From positions 1-64,000 of the forward strand of contig CAKZOK010000139.1 in the NCBI GenBank assembly GCA_937136415.1: a stretch of DNA of 64,000 nt, given 5' to 3'. Under the pieces are notes generated by a model. It had not been told where the DNA came from and did no database searches. It saw only the letters and a list, made by a program, of their open reading frames with translations. Of this stretch, positions 8,602 to 17,127 are shown one piece after another. A program made the translations under genes and the position numbers. Each line of letters starts with the position of its first letter. The first letter of the stretch is position 1. Origin of the DNA: an uncultured Cytophagales bacterium. Its GTDB lineage: Bacteria; Bacteroidota; Bacteroidia; Cytophagales; Bernardetiaceae.

Positions 8602-8762
8602 ACCATTCAGTTATCTATAAAGATGATTGCCGAGGTTGGATTTAATCAAAAACAGATTTGTTTTTGAGTCATATAAACTATAAATCTAAGGCTGAATGGT
8701 ATGATAAAAAATTGACCTTAGCATTTAATCAAACTCAACGTACAAAAGTACACACTAATAAA
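8602..8762 (+). promoter_or_regulatory. Structured 5' leader of rpsO
   Basis: The first transcribed bases, ACCATTCAG (8602-8610), are perfectly complementary to CTGAATGGT (8692-8700). Inside lies a perfect 8-bp hairpin (8647-8654 with 8659-8666, tetraloop GATT). A further stem pairs CTAAGG (8686-8691) with CCTTAG (8716-8721). S15 represses its own mRNA through leader structures in several phyla; that this leader does so is inference. Confidence 0.5.
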
Positions 8763-9050
8763 ATGGCAAGAGTTGCATATTTAGACCCAGCAGCAAAAGA
8801 AGAAATTTTTGAAAAAAATAGTCTTTCTAAAAATAAAAAAGATACAGGTTCGGCAGAATCTCAAATTGCTCTTTTTACACACCGTATCAATTACCTTACT
8901 GAACATTTGAAAGAACACAAAAAAGACCACGCAAGTCGTCTAGGTCTTTTAAAATTGGTAGGTAAGCGTCGTAGTTTATTGGATTATCTTATCAAAACAG
9001 ACGTTTTGCGTTACCGTGCTATTATCAAAGAATTAGGTATTCGTAAATAA
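8763..9050 (+). CDS. rpsO: 30S ribosomal protein S15
   Basis: S15 binds the central domain of 16S rRNA early in 30S assembly. I place the start at the ATG at 8763 (95 residues, [15 protein letters not shown]), because the in-frame extension to a TTG at 8658 adds 35 residues with no family counterpart and lies inside the structured leader. The family core is clear: [29 protein letters not shown], then [19 protein letters not shown] good promoter lies at 8568-8598 and a terminator-like hairpin at 9081-9118. The pnp gene follows 172 bases later, the conserved rpsO-pnp order. Confidence 0.97.
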   Translation: MARVAYLDPAAKEEIFEKNSLSKNKKDTGSAESQIALFTHRINYLTEHLKEHKKDHASRLGLLKLVGKRRSLLDYLIKTDVLRYRAIIKELGIRK

Positions 9051-9080
9051 TCTTTTAAAAAAAAGACTTTATATATCAAA

Positions 9081-9120
9081 AAAAACTCTCAAAATTATTA
9101 TCAATTTTGAGAGTTTTTTT
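9081..9120 (+). terminator. Terminator or processing hairpin between rpsO and pnp
   Basis: A 12-bp perfect stem (ACTCTCAAAATT 9085-9096 with 9103-9114) is followed by a long T run. It should terminate most rpsO transcripts; pnp could be fed by read-through or by a weak promoter containing TATCTTCG at 9183-9190. Confidence 0.8.
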
Positions 9121-9222
9121 TTGTTTTTGCCAAAAACTACTACAACTTTATTCACAGAAAATTAAAATTATAAAAAAAACTGTATCTTCGTAACAAATAA
9201 ATATAAAAATTAAAAAACGTAA

Positions 9223-11475
9223 ATGAAACCAAATCCGATTATCAAAACGGTTTCTCTCCCAGACGGACGAGAAATAAGTGTCGAAACAGGCGTACTTGCA
9301 AAGCAAGCAAGTGGCGCAGTAGTTGTCAGAATGGGAAAAACTATGCTTTTGGCTACCGTAGTAGGTGCAAAAGAACCACGTGAAGGAATGAATTTCTTCC
9401 CTCTCTCAGTAGATTATCAAGAAAAATTTGCGTCAGCAGGACGTATCCCTGGTGGTTTTTTGAAGCGTGAAGGAAGATTATCAGACCATGAAATTCTGGT
9501 TTCAAGGATTATAGATAGAGCTGTACGCCCTCTTTTTCCTGATAATTATCACAACGAAACTCAAATCATGATTTCGCTTATCTCGGCTGATAGTGATGTT
9601 TTGCCTGATGCTTTGGCTGGTTTTGCTGCTTCGGCTGCGATTGCAGTTTCTGATTTGCCAATGCTTGAGCCAATGTCAGAAGTAAGAGTAATCAAACTAG
9701 GAGAAGAATATATTATCAACCCAACTCCTGCCCAAATAGAAGAGGCTAGTTTGGAATGTATTGTCGCTGCAACTTACGACAATATCATGATGGTAGAAGG
9801 AGAATCACAAGAAGTTACTGAAGAAGATTTGTTAGAAGCAATTCAAGTAGCACACGAAACAATCAAACTGCAGTGTACATTGCAGAGAGAAATGGCAGAA
9901 GCTGTTGGAAGCACTCAAAAAAGAGAGCATTTGCAGCCAGAAGGAGATGCAGAATTAGAAAAAATGCTTCATGATAATTATTATCAAGCAATTTATGATT
10001 CAGTAAAAGCAGGAACTTCACGCAGCAAATCTGAAAGAGGAGAAGCTATTAGTTCTATCAAACAATCATATATTGATACTCTTCCAGAAAACCCTCAAGA
10101 AGGCGAAGAAGTAGATATGAAATTAGTTAGTACTTATTTCAAAGCGATGTACAAATCGGCTGCTCGTAACTTCGTTTTAGAAGAAGGAACTCGTTTAGAC
10201 GGAAGAAAAACAAACGAAGTACGTCCTATTTGGTCAGAAATTGATTATTTACCTTCGGCTCATGGCTCGGCTGTCTTTACTCGTGGAGAAACTCAATCAC
10301 TAACAACAGTTACACTAGGAACAAAACTAGACGAACAAATGATTGATGGAGCAATGAACTCTGGCTACAATCGTTTTATTTTACATTACAATTTTCCTGC
10401 ATTCTCTACTGGCGAGGCTCGTCCGAATCGTGGGCCAGGTCGTCGTGAAGTAGGTCATGGAAATTTGGCAATGCGTGCCTTGAAAAACATGTTACCTTCT
10501 TACGAAGAAAATCCTTATACAGTACGTGTCGTTTCTGATATTTTAGAATCAAATGGTTCTTCTTCAATGGCGACTGTTTGTGCTGGTTCGTTGGCACTTA
10601 TGGACGCAGGCGTAAACCTTAAAGCTCCTGTTTCTGGTATTGCAATGGGAATGATTTCGGATAGTGAAACGGGCAAATTTGCTATCCTTTCTGATATTTT
10701 GGGAGATGAAGACCATCTTGGAGATATGGATTTCAAACTCACAGGAACAGCAAATGGAATTACAGCCTATCAAATGGACATCAAAATTGATGGACTTTCT
10801 TATGAGATTTTACACAAAGCATTATTACAAGCTAAAGAAGGACGTTTGCATATCTTAAACGAGATGAGCAAAACAACAACAGAAGCTCGTGTAGAGGTGA
10901 AAGACCATGCGCCACGCATTCATCAAATCATTATTCCTCGTGAACTTATTGGTGCTGTCATTGGACCTGGAGGAAAAGTCGTACAAGAAATTCAGCGTGA
11001 AACAGGAGCAACAATTACCATCGAAGAAGTAGATAACGCAGGACGTGTGTCTATTTTTGCAACTGATAAAGATGTTCTTAACAATGCTAAATCTATTGTT
11101 GAGGAAATTGTAACGCCACCAGAAGAAGGAAAAGTATATGAAGGCAAAGTCAAAAAAATCACTGACTTTGGTGCTTTTGTAGAGTTTATGAAAGGCAAAG
11201 AAGGATTGCTTCATATTTCTGAAATTACGTGGGAACGTTTGCCATCAATGGAAGGCGTTTTAGAGGAAGGCGAAGAAGTACAAGTAAAACTGATGGAAGT
11301 CGACCAACGTTCTGGCAAATTCCGTTTGTCAAGAAAAGTATTATTGCCAAAACCAGAAGGCTACCAAGAGCGTCCACCTCGTGATAGAAATAACGACAGA
11401 GGAGGAAGCCGTAACGGTAGTAGAGATAGCCGAGGAGGAGGAAGAGATTCTCGTCCACCACGCAGAAATAATTAA
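9223..11475 (+). CDS. pnp: Polyribonucleotide nucleotidyltransferase (PNPase)
   Basis: PNPase degrades RNA 3' to 5' by phosphorolysis and can add tails in reverse; it works as a trimer. The 750 residues show two RNase PH-like domains separated by a helical insert, with the second core motif GPGRREVGHGNLAMRAL starting near residue 403 and SNGSSSMATVCAGSLALMDAG shortly after. A KH domain (GAVIGPGGKVVQEI, near 575-620) and an S1 domain (GKVKKITDFGAFVEF, near 635-705) follow. The last 40 residues are an Arg/Gly/Asp-rich disordered tail (RGGSRNGSRDSRGGG), an RNA-binding feature not present in every PNPase. It follows rpsO and ends at the terminator at 11519-11560. Confidence 0.98.
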   Translation: MKPNPIIKTVSLPDGREISVETGVLAKQASGAVVVRMGKTMLLATVVGAKEPREGMNFFPLSVDYQEKFASAGRIPGGFLKREGRLSDHEILVSRIIDRAVRPLFPDNYHNETQIMISLISADSDVLPDALAGFAASAAIAVSDLPMLEPMSEVRVIKLGEEYIINPTPAQIEEASLECIVAATYDNIMMVEGESQEVTEEDLLEAIQVAHETIKLQCTLQREMAEAVGSTQKREHLQPEGDAELEKMLHDNYYQAIYDSVKAGTSRSKSERGEAISSIKQSYIDTLPENPQEGEEVDMKLVSTYFKAMYKSAARNFVLEEGTRLDGRKTNEVRPIWSEIDYLPSAHGSAVFTRGETQSLTTVTLGTKLDEQMIDGAMNSGYNRFILHYNFPAFSTGEARPNRGPGRREVGHGNLAMRALKNMLPSYEENPYTVRVVSDILESNGSSSMATVCAGSLALMDAGVNLKAPVSGIAMGMISDSETGKFAILSDILGDEDHLGDMDFKLTGTANGITAYQMDIKIDGLSYEILHKALLQAKEGRLHILNEMSKTTTEARVEVKDHAPRIHQIIIPRELIGAVIGPGGKVVQEIQRETGATITIEEVDNAGRVSIFATDKDVLNNAKSIVEEIVTPPEEGKVYEGKVKKITDFGAFVEFMKGKEGLLHISEITWERLPSMEGVLEEGEEVQVKLMEVDQRSGKFRLSRKVLLPKPEGYQERPPRDRNNDRGGSRNGSRDSRGGGRDSRPPRRNN

Positions 11476-11518
11476 TTTATAAAATTGATTTTCTACTCTA
11501 TTTGAAAATATAATTTCT

Positions 11519-11560
11519 AACTCACATTTTAATTTTGATAATTAGAATGTGAGTTTTTTT
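11519..11560. terminator. Bidirectional terminator after pnp
   Basis: A 16-base stem (11519-11534 with 11540-11555, one G-U pair) has a 5-base loop and a T run to 11560. The minus-strand gene ending at 11573 converges on it. Confidence 0.85.
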
Positions 11561-11572
11561 TTGAAAAATAAT

Positions 11573-13447
11573 TTACCTCAATTTCAAAAATACTTCTTTA
11601 CTCAAACTATCCTTTATTTCAAATTTTATTTTGGTTTTTATTGAATTAGGAACAAAAACATTTTGTCCAATAATTACAAAATCAAGCTGTTGTTCTTCTA
11701 TAAAAATCCATTTTAGAGAATCATTACAAACTATGTTTTGAGCTGTAATTTTATCATCAATTTTATTTTTTAACCAAACAGCAAAAAAATCAGTTTCAGA
11801 AAATGAAGAATTATTTTGATAGTTTATACAAACCATATCCAAATTATAAAACTGCTCTAAATCCTTTTTAAAAGCCAAATAACGCCCCTCTATTTCAAAA
11901 TTTTCATTTCTATTAAATACTATTTTACTATCATAATAATTTGATGAATGAAAAATTGCGCCTCTTTTTAGCTCCTGTTTTTTTATCAATTCTTTCTCAA
12001 TACTATTCAAATATTTTTGTGAATATACTTGGTTTGGCTTTACTTCTTTCCAAAACCAATGAAGTGTAAAAGCAAATCCATACAAAAGAAGAAAAGCAAA
12101 AACAATTTTTACTTTGAATTTCAAATAATTCTGATTATTTATCAAAAAATAAATTAAACTAATCTGTATAAATGGTAAAATAAAATTTCTCAAAAACTGA
12201 AACCGTTCTTGATGAAATGGAAATAAAAAATAGAAAAATATTCCTCCCAATATTCCTCCCATAAAAAAAAATAAGTATGTCGTTTGTGGAAAGGCAAACA
12301 ACGATAAAGTGATTTTTGCAACTATTTTTTTAGATTCTAAATAAAATTCATAACAAAATAGAATTAGAAAAGGAATATAAATCACAAAAAACCCAAATAG
12401 ATAAATTATTATTTCTCTAAAGATTGTAATTAAACTAATTCCCTTTTTTGATAATGCTAAAATAGAAACCTCCGAATTTGCAACACTTTGAGAAGATTGT
12501 GTCAAATAATAAAACAAAAAATAACTAAGAGGAATCAGAAAAAAAGCTATAATTTCTAGCTTCAAATTATAGCTTTTTTGTCGATTATTTTGGTATAATA
12601 AAAAAATACCAACAAAAAAAAGACCTCCCCAACAAGCAGCCCAAAGTGTAGGAGAAATAATCGGAATAATAAAAACAAACCAAATACAAGCTCTATAATT
12701 TTGATTTTGAAAAGATAAAAAAACAGCAATCCAAAAAAAATAATGCTCTGAAAGCCCTGTAAACATAGTATTTGTGAGCCAATAAGTAGATTGAAAACCT
12801 TTAATGATTTGATAAAAAGGAAAATAAACCCCACTTAAAAATAATAATCCAAAAGAAAAAAAGAAAAATTTAAGATTTATTTTCTCATTCTTTTTTTGCT
12901 CAAAAGCAGCCAAAAAACCTACCCAAACACAGATTTGTAGAAGTGGAATTGTAAAAAGAGAGTAAGCAACAAAACCAGAAATTGAAAATATTTTGCAGAA
13001 AAAAGCAGTCAGCCAAAATTCAAAATAATGATAAGGGGTTGTTCCCAAAACGCTTGGCAAATCTTCATGAAAAGCAAAAACAGTTTCATAAGAAGAAGTC
13101 AATAACTTTTCTGACAAACGACCATAAAAAAAAGAATCTTTGGAGGGAATAAGAAAAACAAAATCATTCTTTCCTTCAAAAATTGCAGAAATATCAAACA
13201 CAAAAGCAGCATTGAGAAGCCAAATTAGCGTACTCCCCACAACTAAAAATAATATTTTCTTTATCTTATTTTTTTTAAAGAGAATAAAATTTTTCTTTTT
13301 TCTTTCGCTTTGAAAAACAAAATATACTGCAAAAGTAAGTATTGGAAATAAAATAGTTTGGATTGTTTGCCCATTTTTTAAAAGAATAGAAGCAAAAACA
13401 CTCAAAAAAGAAATACTAAAAAACAATAACCAAAAAAGAAAACTCAT
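11573..13447 (-). CDS. Polytopic membrane protein, GT-C-like architecture
   Basis: I cannot name this 624-residue protein. It has roughly 12-13 hydrophobic segments from residue 1 to about 485, then a hydrophilic C-terminal region of about 140 residues that would face the periplasm. The loop after the third segment (DSFFYGRLSEKLLTSSYE, then TTPYHYFEFWLTAFF) resembles the first large periplasmic loop of GT-C glycosyltransferases and related lipid-linked sugar transferases, but the diagnostic acidic pair is not clear. It is very rich in Phe, Ile, Leu and Lys and AT-rich even for this genome. It stands alone, converging with pnp and divergent from the DUF4271 gene. Confidence 0.8.
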   Translation of the reverse strand: MSFLFWLLFFSISFLSVFASILLKNGQTIQTILFPILTFAVYFVFQSERKKKNFILFKKNKIKKILFLVVGSTLIWLLNAAFVFDISAIFEGKNDFVFLIPSKDSFFYGRLSEKLLTSSYETVFAFHEDLPSVLGTTPYHYFEFWLTAFFCKIFSISGFVAYSLFTIPLLQICVWVGFLAAFEQKKNEKINLKFFFFSFGLLFLSGVYFPFYQIIKGFQSTYWLTNTMFTGLSEHYFFWIAVFLSFQNQNYRACIWFVFIIPIISPTLWAACWGGLFFVGIFLLYQNNRQKSYNLKLEIIAFFLIPLSYFLFYYLTQSSQSVANSEVSILALSKKGISLITIFREIIIYLFGFFVIYIPFLILFCYEFYLESKKIVAKITLSLFAFPQTTYLFFFMGGILGGIFFYFLFPFHQERFQFLRNFILPFIQISLIYFLINNQNYLKFKVKIVFAFLLLYGFAFTLHWFWKEVKPNQVYSQKYLNSIEKELIKKQELKRGAIFHSSNYYDSKIVFNRNENFEIEGRYLAFKKDLEQFYNLDMVCINYQNNSSFSETDFFAVWLKNKIDDKITAQNIVCNDSLKWIFIEEQQLDFVIIGQNVFVPNSIKTKIKFEIKDSLSKEVFLKLR

Positions 13448-13480
13448 ATTTTTGATAGAAATTAGCTAATTTTGTAATGT

Positions 13481-13501
13481 AGCGTAGGCTTTAGCCTGCG
13501 A
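13481..13501. repeat. Short GC-richer palindrome
   Basis: CGTAGGCT-tt-AGCCTGCG forms an 8-bp hairpin with one mismatch in the spacer between two divergent genes. Related GCATACGCT-type words occur near 19890, 57155 and 62805. Confidence 0.4.
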
Positions 13502-13525
13502 ATAAAAGTAGCACACACTTTAAAT

Positions 13526-14830
13526 GTGCACAATAAAAAAAATCAAATAAGTGTGAAACGTTTCTATAACTCTCTAATAACTTCTATTTCTTGTTTTATC
13601 TTATTTTTTACAGTTTTTTTGAGCATTCAAAATTCTGTGATGGCTTCTTCTGGCTTGCCTTTGGTCGAATCTAATTCCATTTATCAAACATTAAGTGAAA
13701 AATGGCTTGTTTATGATGAAGATTTGGAAAGTTATGTGCCTTATCTACCAACGGTTCATAGTCAATATAGAGCCTTGCATTTGATTTTTGATTTTAATAA
13801 AAATCTAGCCGATTATCAGCATAATTATTTGGGTATTGCTATTCCTCAAAATGCAAAATTATTTTGGAATACTCGTTTTTCATCTATTGTTTCAGAGCAA
13901 GAATATATCGAAATTTCGTTTGATAGTTTAATAAATTTGTATTCTGACAAGCAGAAGCACAAACAATTCAACGGTTTTTTGATGCTAACTGTATATCAAG
14001 AAAAGCCTCAAAATCAAATTCTTGAATCTTATTCTGCTTATATTCTTACTCAAAAAAATAGCTTTAGCAAACCAAAAACGATTGAAAAAACAGCCATAGA
14101 CCCTACCACAATAAAAAAACCCAAAACATCTCTTTCAGATTGGATTTTGATGATAAATTGGTTTATTGTTGGAGTAATTGTAATTTTTTCGGTCAGCATT
14201 TACCCTCTTATTGGAAAAGAAGCCTTCGGAGAATCGTGGAGTTATTTTTTTAGACCTGCCAAAACATTCAAACGAACAGAGCTATTACCTCAAATAGGTT
14301 ACATTGTTTATTTTAGCTTAGTAATGGGCTTTGTTTGGGTTTTTTATACATATATAGAACTGTATGGAGCAACTACAAACAATTACTTTTCTATCAAAAA
14401 CAATTTATTCTCATTCATTTTGAGTTGGTTGTATGCAGCTTTCTGGAGTTTGTGTATTGCTGTTTTTAGGTTGTTTTGGATTCAGTTTATGGGCAAGCTT
14501 TTTTTCAAAAGTAATCAAGTTAGTGAACAACATACACAGGCTTTGATTCTAGGAAATACATTTGTGATGAGTATTATTTTTGCAGCAACAGTCTTGTTTT
14601 CCTTTCTGTTAGATTATTTTTATAGTTCTTCTTTGCAAAATACAAATAATTCTTTTTTATATTATTTTGTCCTTCTGACTATTATTTCTATCCTAACTCA
14701 TAGTTTATTAGTGAGTTATTATTTGTTTACTCGAACAAATGTTAGTAAGTTGTATCTTTTTTCGTACCTTTGCGCCACTGAAATAATTCCTCTTTTGATA
14801 GCCTCAAAATGGATTATGTCAATTTCTTAA
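13526..14830 (+). CDS. DUF4271 domain-containing membrane protein
   Basis: This 434-residue protein has an N-terminal signal or membrane segment (about 15-40), an extracytoplasmic region (about 40-200), and then about six membrane segments from 205 to 434. The C-terminal part, ending YLCATEIIPLLIASKWI, is typical of DUF4271, a Bacteroidota membrane family usually found beside uroporphyrinogen-III synthase, exactly as here (hemD starts 252 bases downstream). The function is unknown. The start is uncertain: GTG at 13526 or GTG at 13553 (the latter begins VKRFYNSLITSIS and gives a tidier signal peptide); there is no in-frame ATG until about 13640. Confidence 0.85.
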   Translation: MHNKKNQISVKRFYNSLITSISCFILFFTVFLSIQNSVMASSGLPLVESNSIYQTLSEKWLVYDEDLESYVPYLPTVHSQYRALHLIFDFNKNLADYQHNYLGIAIPQNAKLFWNTRFSSIVSEQEYIEISFDSLINLYSDKQKHKQFNGFLMLTVYQEKPQNQILESYSAYILTQKNSFSKPKTIEKTAIDPTTIKKPKTSLSDWILMINWFIVGVIVIFSVSIYPLIGKEAFGESWSYFFRPAKTFKRTELLPQIGYIVYFSLVMGFVWVFYTYIELYGATTNNYFSIKNNLFSFILSWLYAAFWSLCIAVFRLFWIQFMGKLFFKSNQVSEQHTQALILGNTFVMSIIFAATVLFSFLLDYFYSSSLQNTNNSFLYYFVLLTIISILTHSLLVSYYLFTRTNVSKLYLFSYLCATEIIPLLIASKWIMSIS

Positions 14831-15082
14831 TTTATTTATCAATTCAATTTATCTAAAAATATTATTTTTAATACTATTTTTTTGAATTGAAAGTATCAAT
14901 TAAGTTACATTATCATTTACAGATTTAGAAAAAGCTACACTTCTGTATGTATAGTTTGTGTAAATATAAATTATTTTTTGAATAAATCCTTATTTAATTT
15001 TGGTTTTTTATCCTTCAAATAAAATTTAGTTTATGCAATCCGTTTTAATCGTAGTTTTCCACAAACCAATTTTTGCAACGAT

Positions 15083-15883
15083 ATGGCAAACGAAGCGAAT
15101 GCCTCACACCCAACACCTGCACCAAAACAAATTAGTAGTGTACTAATTTCTCAACCAGCTCCACTAACAGACAAATCTCCTTACCACGACCTTTCACAGA
15201 GGTATAATGTAAAGGTTGATTTTAGGCAGTTTATTGAGGTGCAACCTGTTTCTTTACGTGATTTTAGAAAACAGCGTATCAATATTTTAGACCATACAGC
15301 AGTAATTTTCACAAGTAGAAATGCCGTTGATCATTTCTTTACACTTTGTAAGGGGCTTAAAATAACAATTCCAGACGACATGAAATATTTTTGTGTTTCC
15401 GAACAAACAGCTATTTACCTTCCCAAGTATATCAATCTTCGTAAGCGCAAATTATTTGTAGGTGAGCGTACAGCAGTAGATTTAAACAAAGTAATTGCCA
15501 AGCATAAAAAAGAAAAATTCTTATTTCCATGTTCGGATATTCGTCGAAATGATATTCCAAATTTCTTAACAGAGAATAATATTGAGCATTCGGAAGCTGT
15601 CATTTATGCAACAGTTTCTAGTGATTTATCAGATTTAAAAAATGTAAATTATGATATAATTGCTTTTTTTAGCCCTTCTGGAATCAAATCTTTATTTGAT
15701 AATTTTCCTGATTTCAAACAAAATACTACTCGTATTGCAGCCTTTGGCCCAACAACTGCAAAAGCTGTTAGAGACCATAATTTACGTTTAGATATTGAAG
15801 CTCCTCTTCCAAATGCGCCTTCTATGACAGGAGCTATTGAGCAATATATTCGTAAAATGAATGACGAACTAGGAATTGAGTAG
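15083..15883 (+). CDS. hemD: Uroporphyrinogen-III synthase
   Basis: HemD closes hydroxymethylbilane to uroporphyrinogen III with inversion of ring D, the branch point for haem and sirohaem. The 266 residues show the two-lobed HemD pattern, weakly conserved as usual: SSVLISQPAP at the start, HTAVIFTSRNAVDHFF near 72-88, FCVSEQTAIYL near 108-120, and the second-lobe YDIIAFFSPSGIKSLF followed by AAFGPTTAKAVRDHNL. The first 14 residues are an extra Ala/Pro-rich segment. Pairing with the DUF4271 gene supports the assignment. The ATG at 15083 is preceded by an AT-rich leader without a Shine-Dalgarno sequence. Confidence 0.9.
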   Translation: MANEANASHPTPAPKQISSVLISQPAPLTDKSPYHDLSQRYNVKVDFRQFIEVQPVSLRDFRKQRINILDHTAVIFTSRNAVDHFFTLCKGLKITIPDDMKYFCVSEQTAIYLPKYINLRKRKLFVGERTAVDLNKVIAKHKKEKFLFPCSDIRRNDIPNFLTENNIEHSEAVIYATVSSDLSDLKNVNYDIIAFFSPSGIKSLFDNFPDFKQNTTRIAAFGPTTAKAVRDHNLRLDIEAPLPNAPSMTGAIEQYIRKMNDELGIE

Positions 15884-15988
15884 ATTCAATTACAGAATAC
15901 ACTTTTTTTGCTAGTTCAATATTTCTATTCTTTTATCTTGTAGGGCTTTGGCAAATTAATAATTGAACAAAATATTCTTCTTAATACT

Positions 15989-16022
15989 GTTGTTGGTGTT
16001 TTAGCCAAGAAACACCAACAAC
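15989..16022. repeat. 13-bp perfect hairpin related to the MITE core
   Basis: The arms at 15989-16001 and 16010-16022 are perfectly complementary with an 8-base loop. The same GTTGGTGT...ACACCAAC words lie inside both MITE copies (21944-22062 and 61281-61399). Confidence 0.65.
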
Positions 16023-16149
16023 TAAAAAACCCCTTTCAAAAAAGACTAAACCTTTAGAACTTTCAAAATCTTATAGATAGACTGTTTAGAATTTAGTTGT
16101 TTTTTCCATCAATTTTTTAAAATTAGTTTTAAAAAATATAGTGTATTTT

Positions 16150-16225
16150 AGCTGCATAGCTGCAAAATATTGAAACTTCTGCTATTCACAATTATTAAAC
16201 AGCAACATTACGCAGTTATGCAGCT
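16150..16225. repeat. AGCTGC-type palindromic repeat, copy 2
   Basis: The left arm 16150-16172 begins AGCTGCATAGCTGC exactly as in copy 1 (2976). The right arm 16203-16225 pairs with it imperfectly. Span and arm sequence match copy 1 while the centre differs. Confidence 0.7.
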
Positions 16226-16322
16226 AAATTCCCAAAAAAACTACCTACTTCAAAAGTTATTTTTTTACAATCATAATTAGATTCGCTGCTTTGGCAACTC
16301 ATAATTTTTAATTTGTAATTGA

Positions 16323-16733
16323 TTATGCCGAAGGATTCATCACTACACTATAAACAGTTATTGAATTAATTTCTCTGCCAAAATAAAGTTTGTCTAAGGC
16401 TTCGTACATATTTCTTGCACGAAAATAAGAGGTTTGAAGTTCTCGCTGTCCATTATCTTCTTTCGAAACCCATTGAATTGTATATGAGCTATCACGTTCA
16501 CGATAATTGCGAACATACTCAAACATTTTTTTAAGCGCATCTAGTTTGTCTGTTCCGAGTTCGGTATGAAACAAAAAAGATTGATTATGACGAGGATTGA
16601 CAGTAATCAAGTTAAGTTTTATGGTTGTTCCTTCTTGTAAATAATCAAAAATAAGACTTCCATCAATTCCTAAATGGTCTTCTATTCCTTTCTGAATGCG
16701 TGCCGATGCGACGTGTATATCGTTTGGTGTCAT
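16323..16733 (-). CDS. Hypothetical protein, 136 aa
   Basis: I do not recognise a named family. The protein is soluble, 136 residues, and looks like a compact alpha/beta domain: an N-terminal helix (NDIHVASARIQKGIEDHL), paired strands (TTIKLNLITVNPRHNQSFLFHT), a central helix (KLDALKKMFEYVRNYRER), another strand pair (SYTIQWVSKEDNGQRELQTSYF) and a final helix and strand. It has no signal peptide, membrane segment or visible catalytic motif. The ATG at 16733 is well placed. It is divergent from gyrA and monocistronic. Its regular pattern suggests a real conserved protein, but I infer no function. Confidence 0.75.
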   Translation of the reverse strand: MTPNDIHVASARIQKGIEDHLGIDGSLIFDYLQEGTTIKLNLITVNPRHNQSFLFHTELGTDKLDALKKMFEYVRNYRERDSSYTIQWVSKEDNGQRELQTSYFRARNMYEALDKLYFGREINSITVYSVVMNPSA

Positions 16734-17127
16734 TTTTCTATGTTTATAACTTCTTTGTTTTTGGTATTAATATGTAAAATTAAGAAAAAAATGTAGCTTA
16801 CTCTTCTAAAACAAGAAAAATATATCAAAGATTTTGACCTTAAAAATCAAAACAAAATATTACCTTTCCCTACAAAAAAAATCAAAACTAAGGTTTTTCA
16901 TCTAACAAAAATAGACTCTATTTGCCTTATCAAAAGCATTGTTAAATTCCCTATTTTTTTGTATCTTGCAGAGTTGTTTTATGTAAAAAGTCTATTAAAA
17001 AAACAACTAAAAAAACTTATTGATAAATCACATTTTATGTAATTTATTTAACTATTGCTTGTGTCTTCATAAACAATACATTAAAAATACGAATTTCAAT
17101 TTAATATAGTTTTATACTAGATAATAT
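16734..17127. other. Intergenic region carrying the gyrA promoter
   Basis: This 394-base gap contains the gyrA promoter (16939-16969), a leader of about 150 bases, and at 17054-17077 a decayed ATTG...CAAT palindrome resembling the repeat before uvrC. Nothing else is recognised. Confidence 0.5.
16939..16969 (+). promoter_or_regulatory. gyrA promoter
   Basis: TTG at 16939-16941 is followed after 20 bases by TATCTTGC (16962-16969), one base off the TAnnTTTG consensus. Confidence 0.5.

Larger units (their letters stand above)
15884..16322. other. Gene-free interval with hairpins
   Basis: This 439-base gap holds a perfect 13-bp hairpin at 15989-16022 (GTTGTTGGTGTTT with AAACACCAACAAC), whose arms resemble the interior of the 117-bp MITE, and the second AGCTGC palindrome at 16150-16225. 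I see no reading frame or RNA gene. Confidence 0.6.

Noticed and set aside
8658-8762. 35-residue N-terminal extension of S15
   Set aside because: It starts with TTG inside a structured leader and has no counterpart in the S15 family.
10855-11214. 119-codon minus-strand reading frame
   Set aside because: It lies opposite the KH/S1 part of pnp and has shadow-frame composition.
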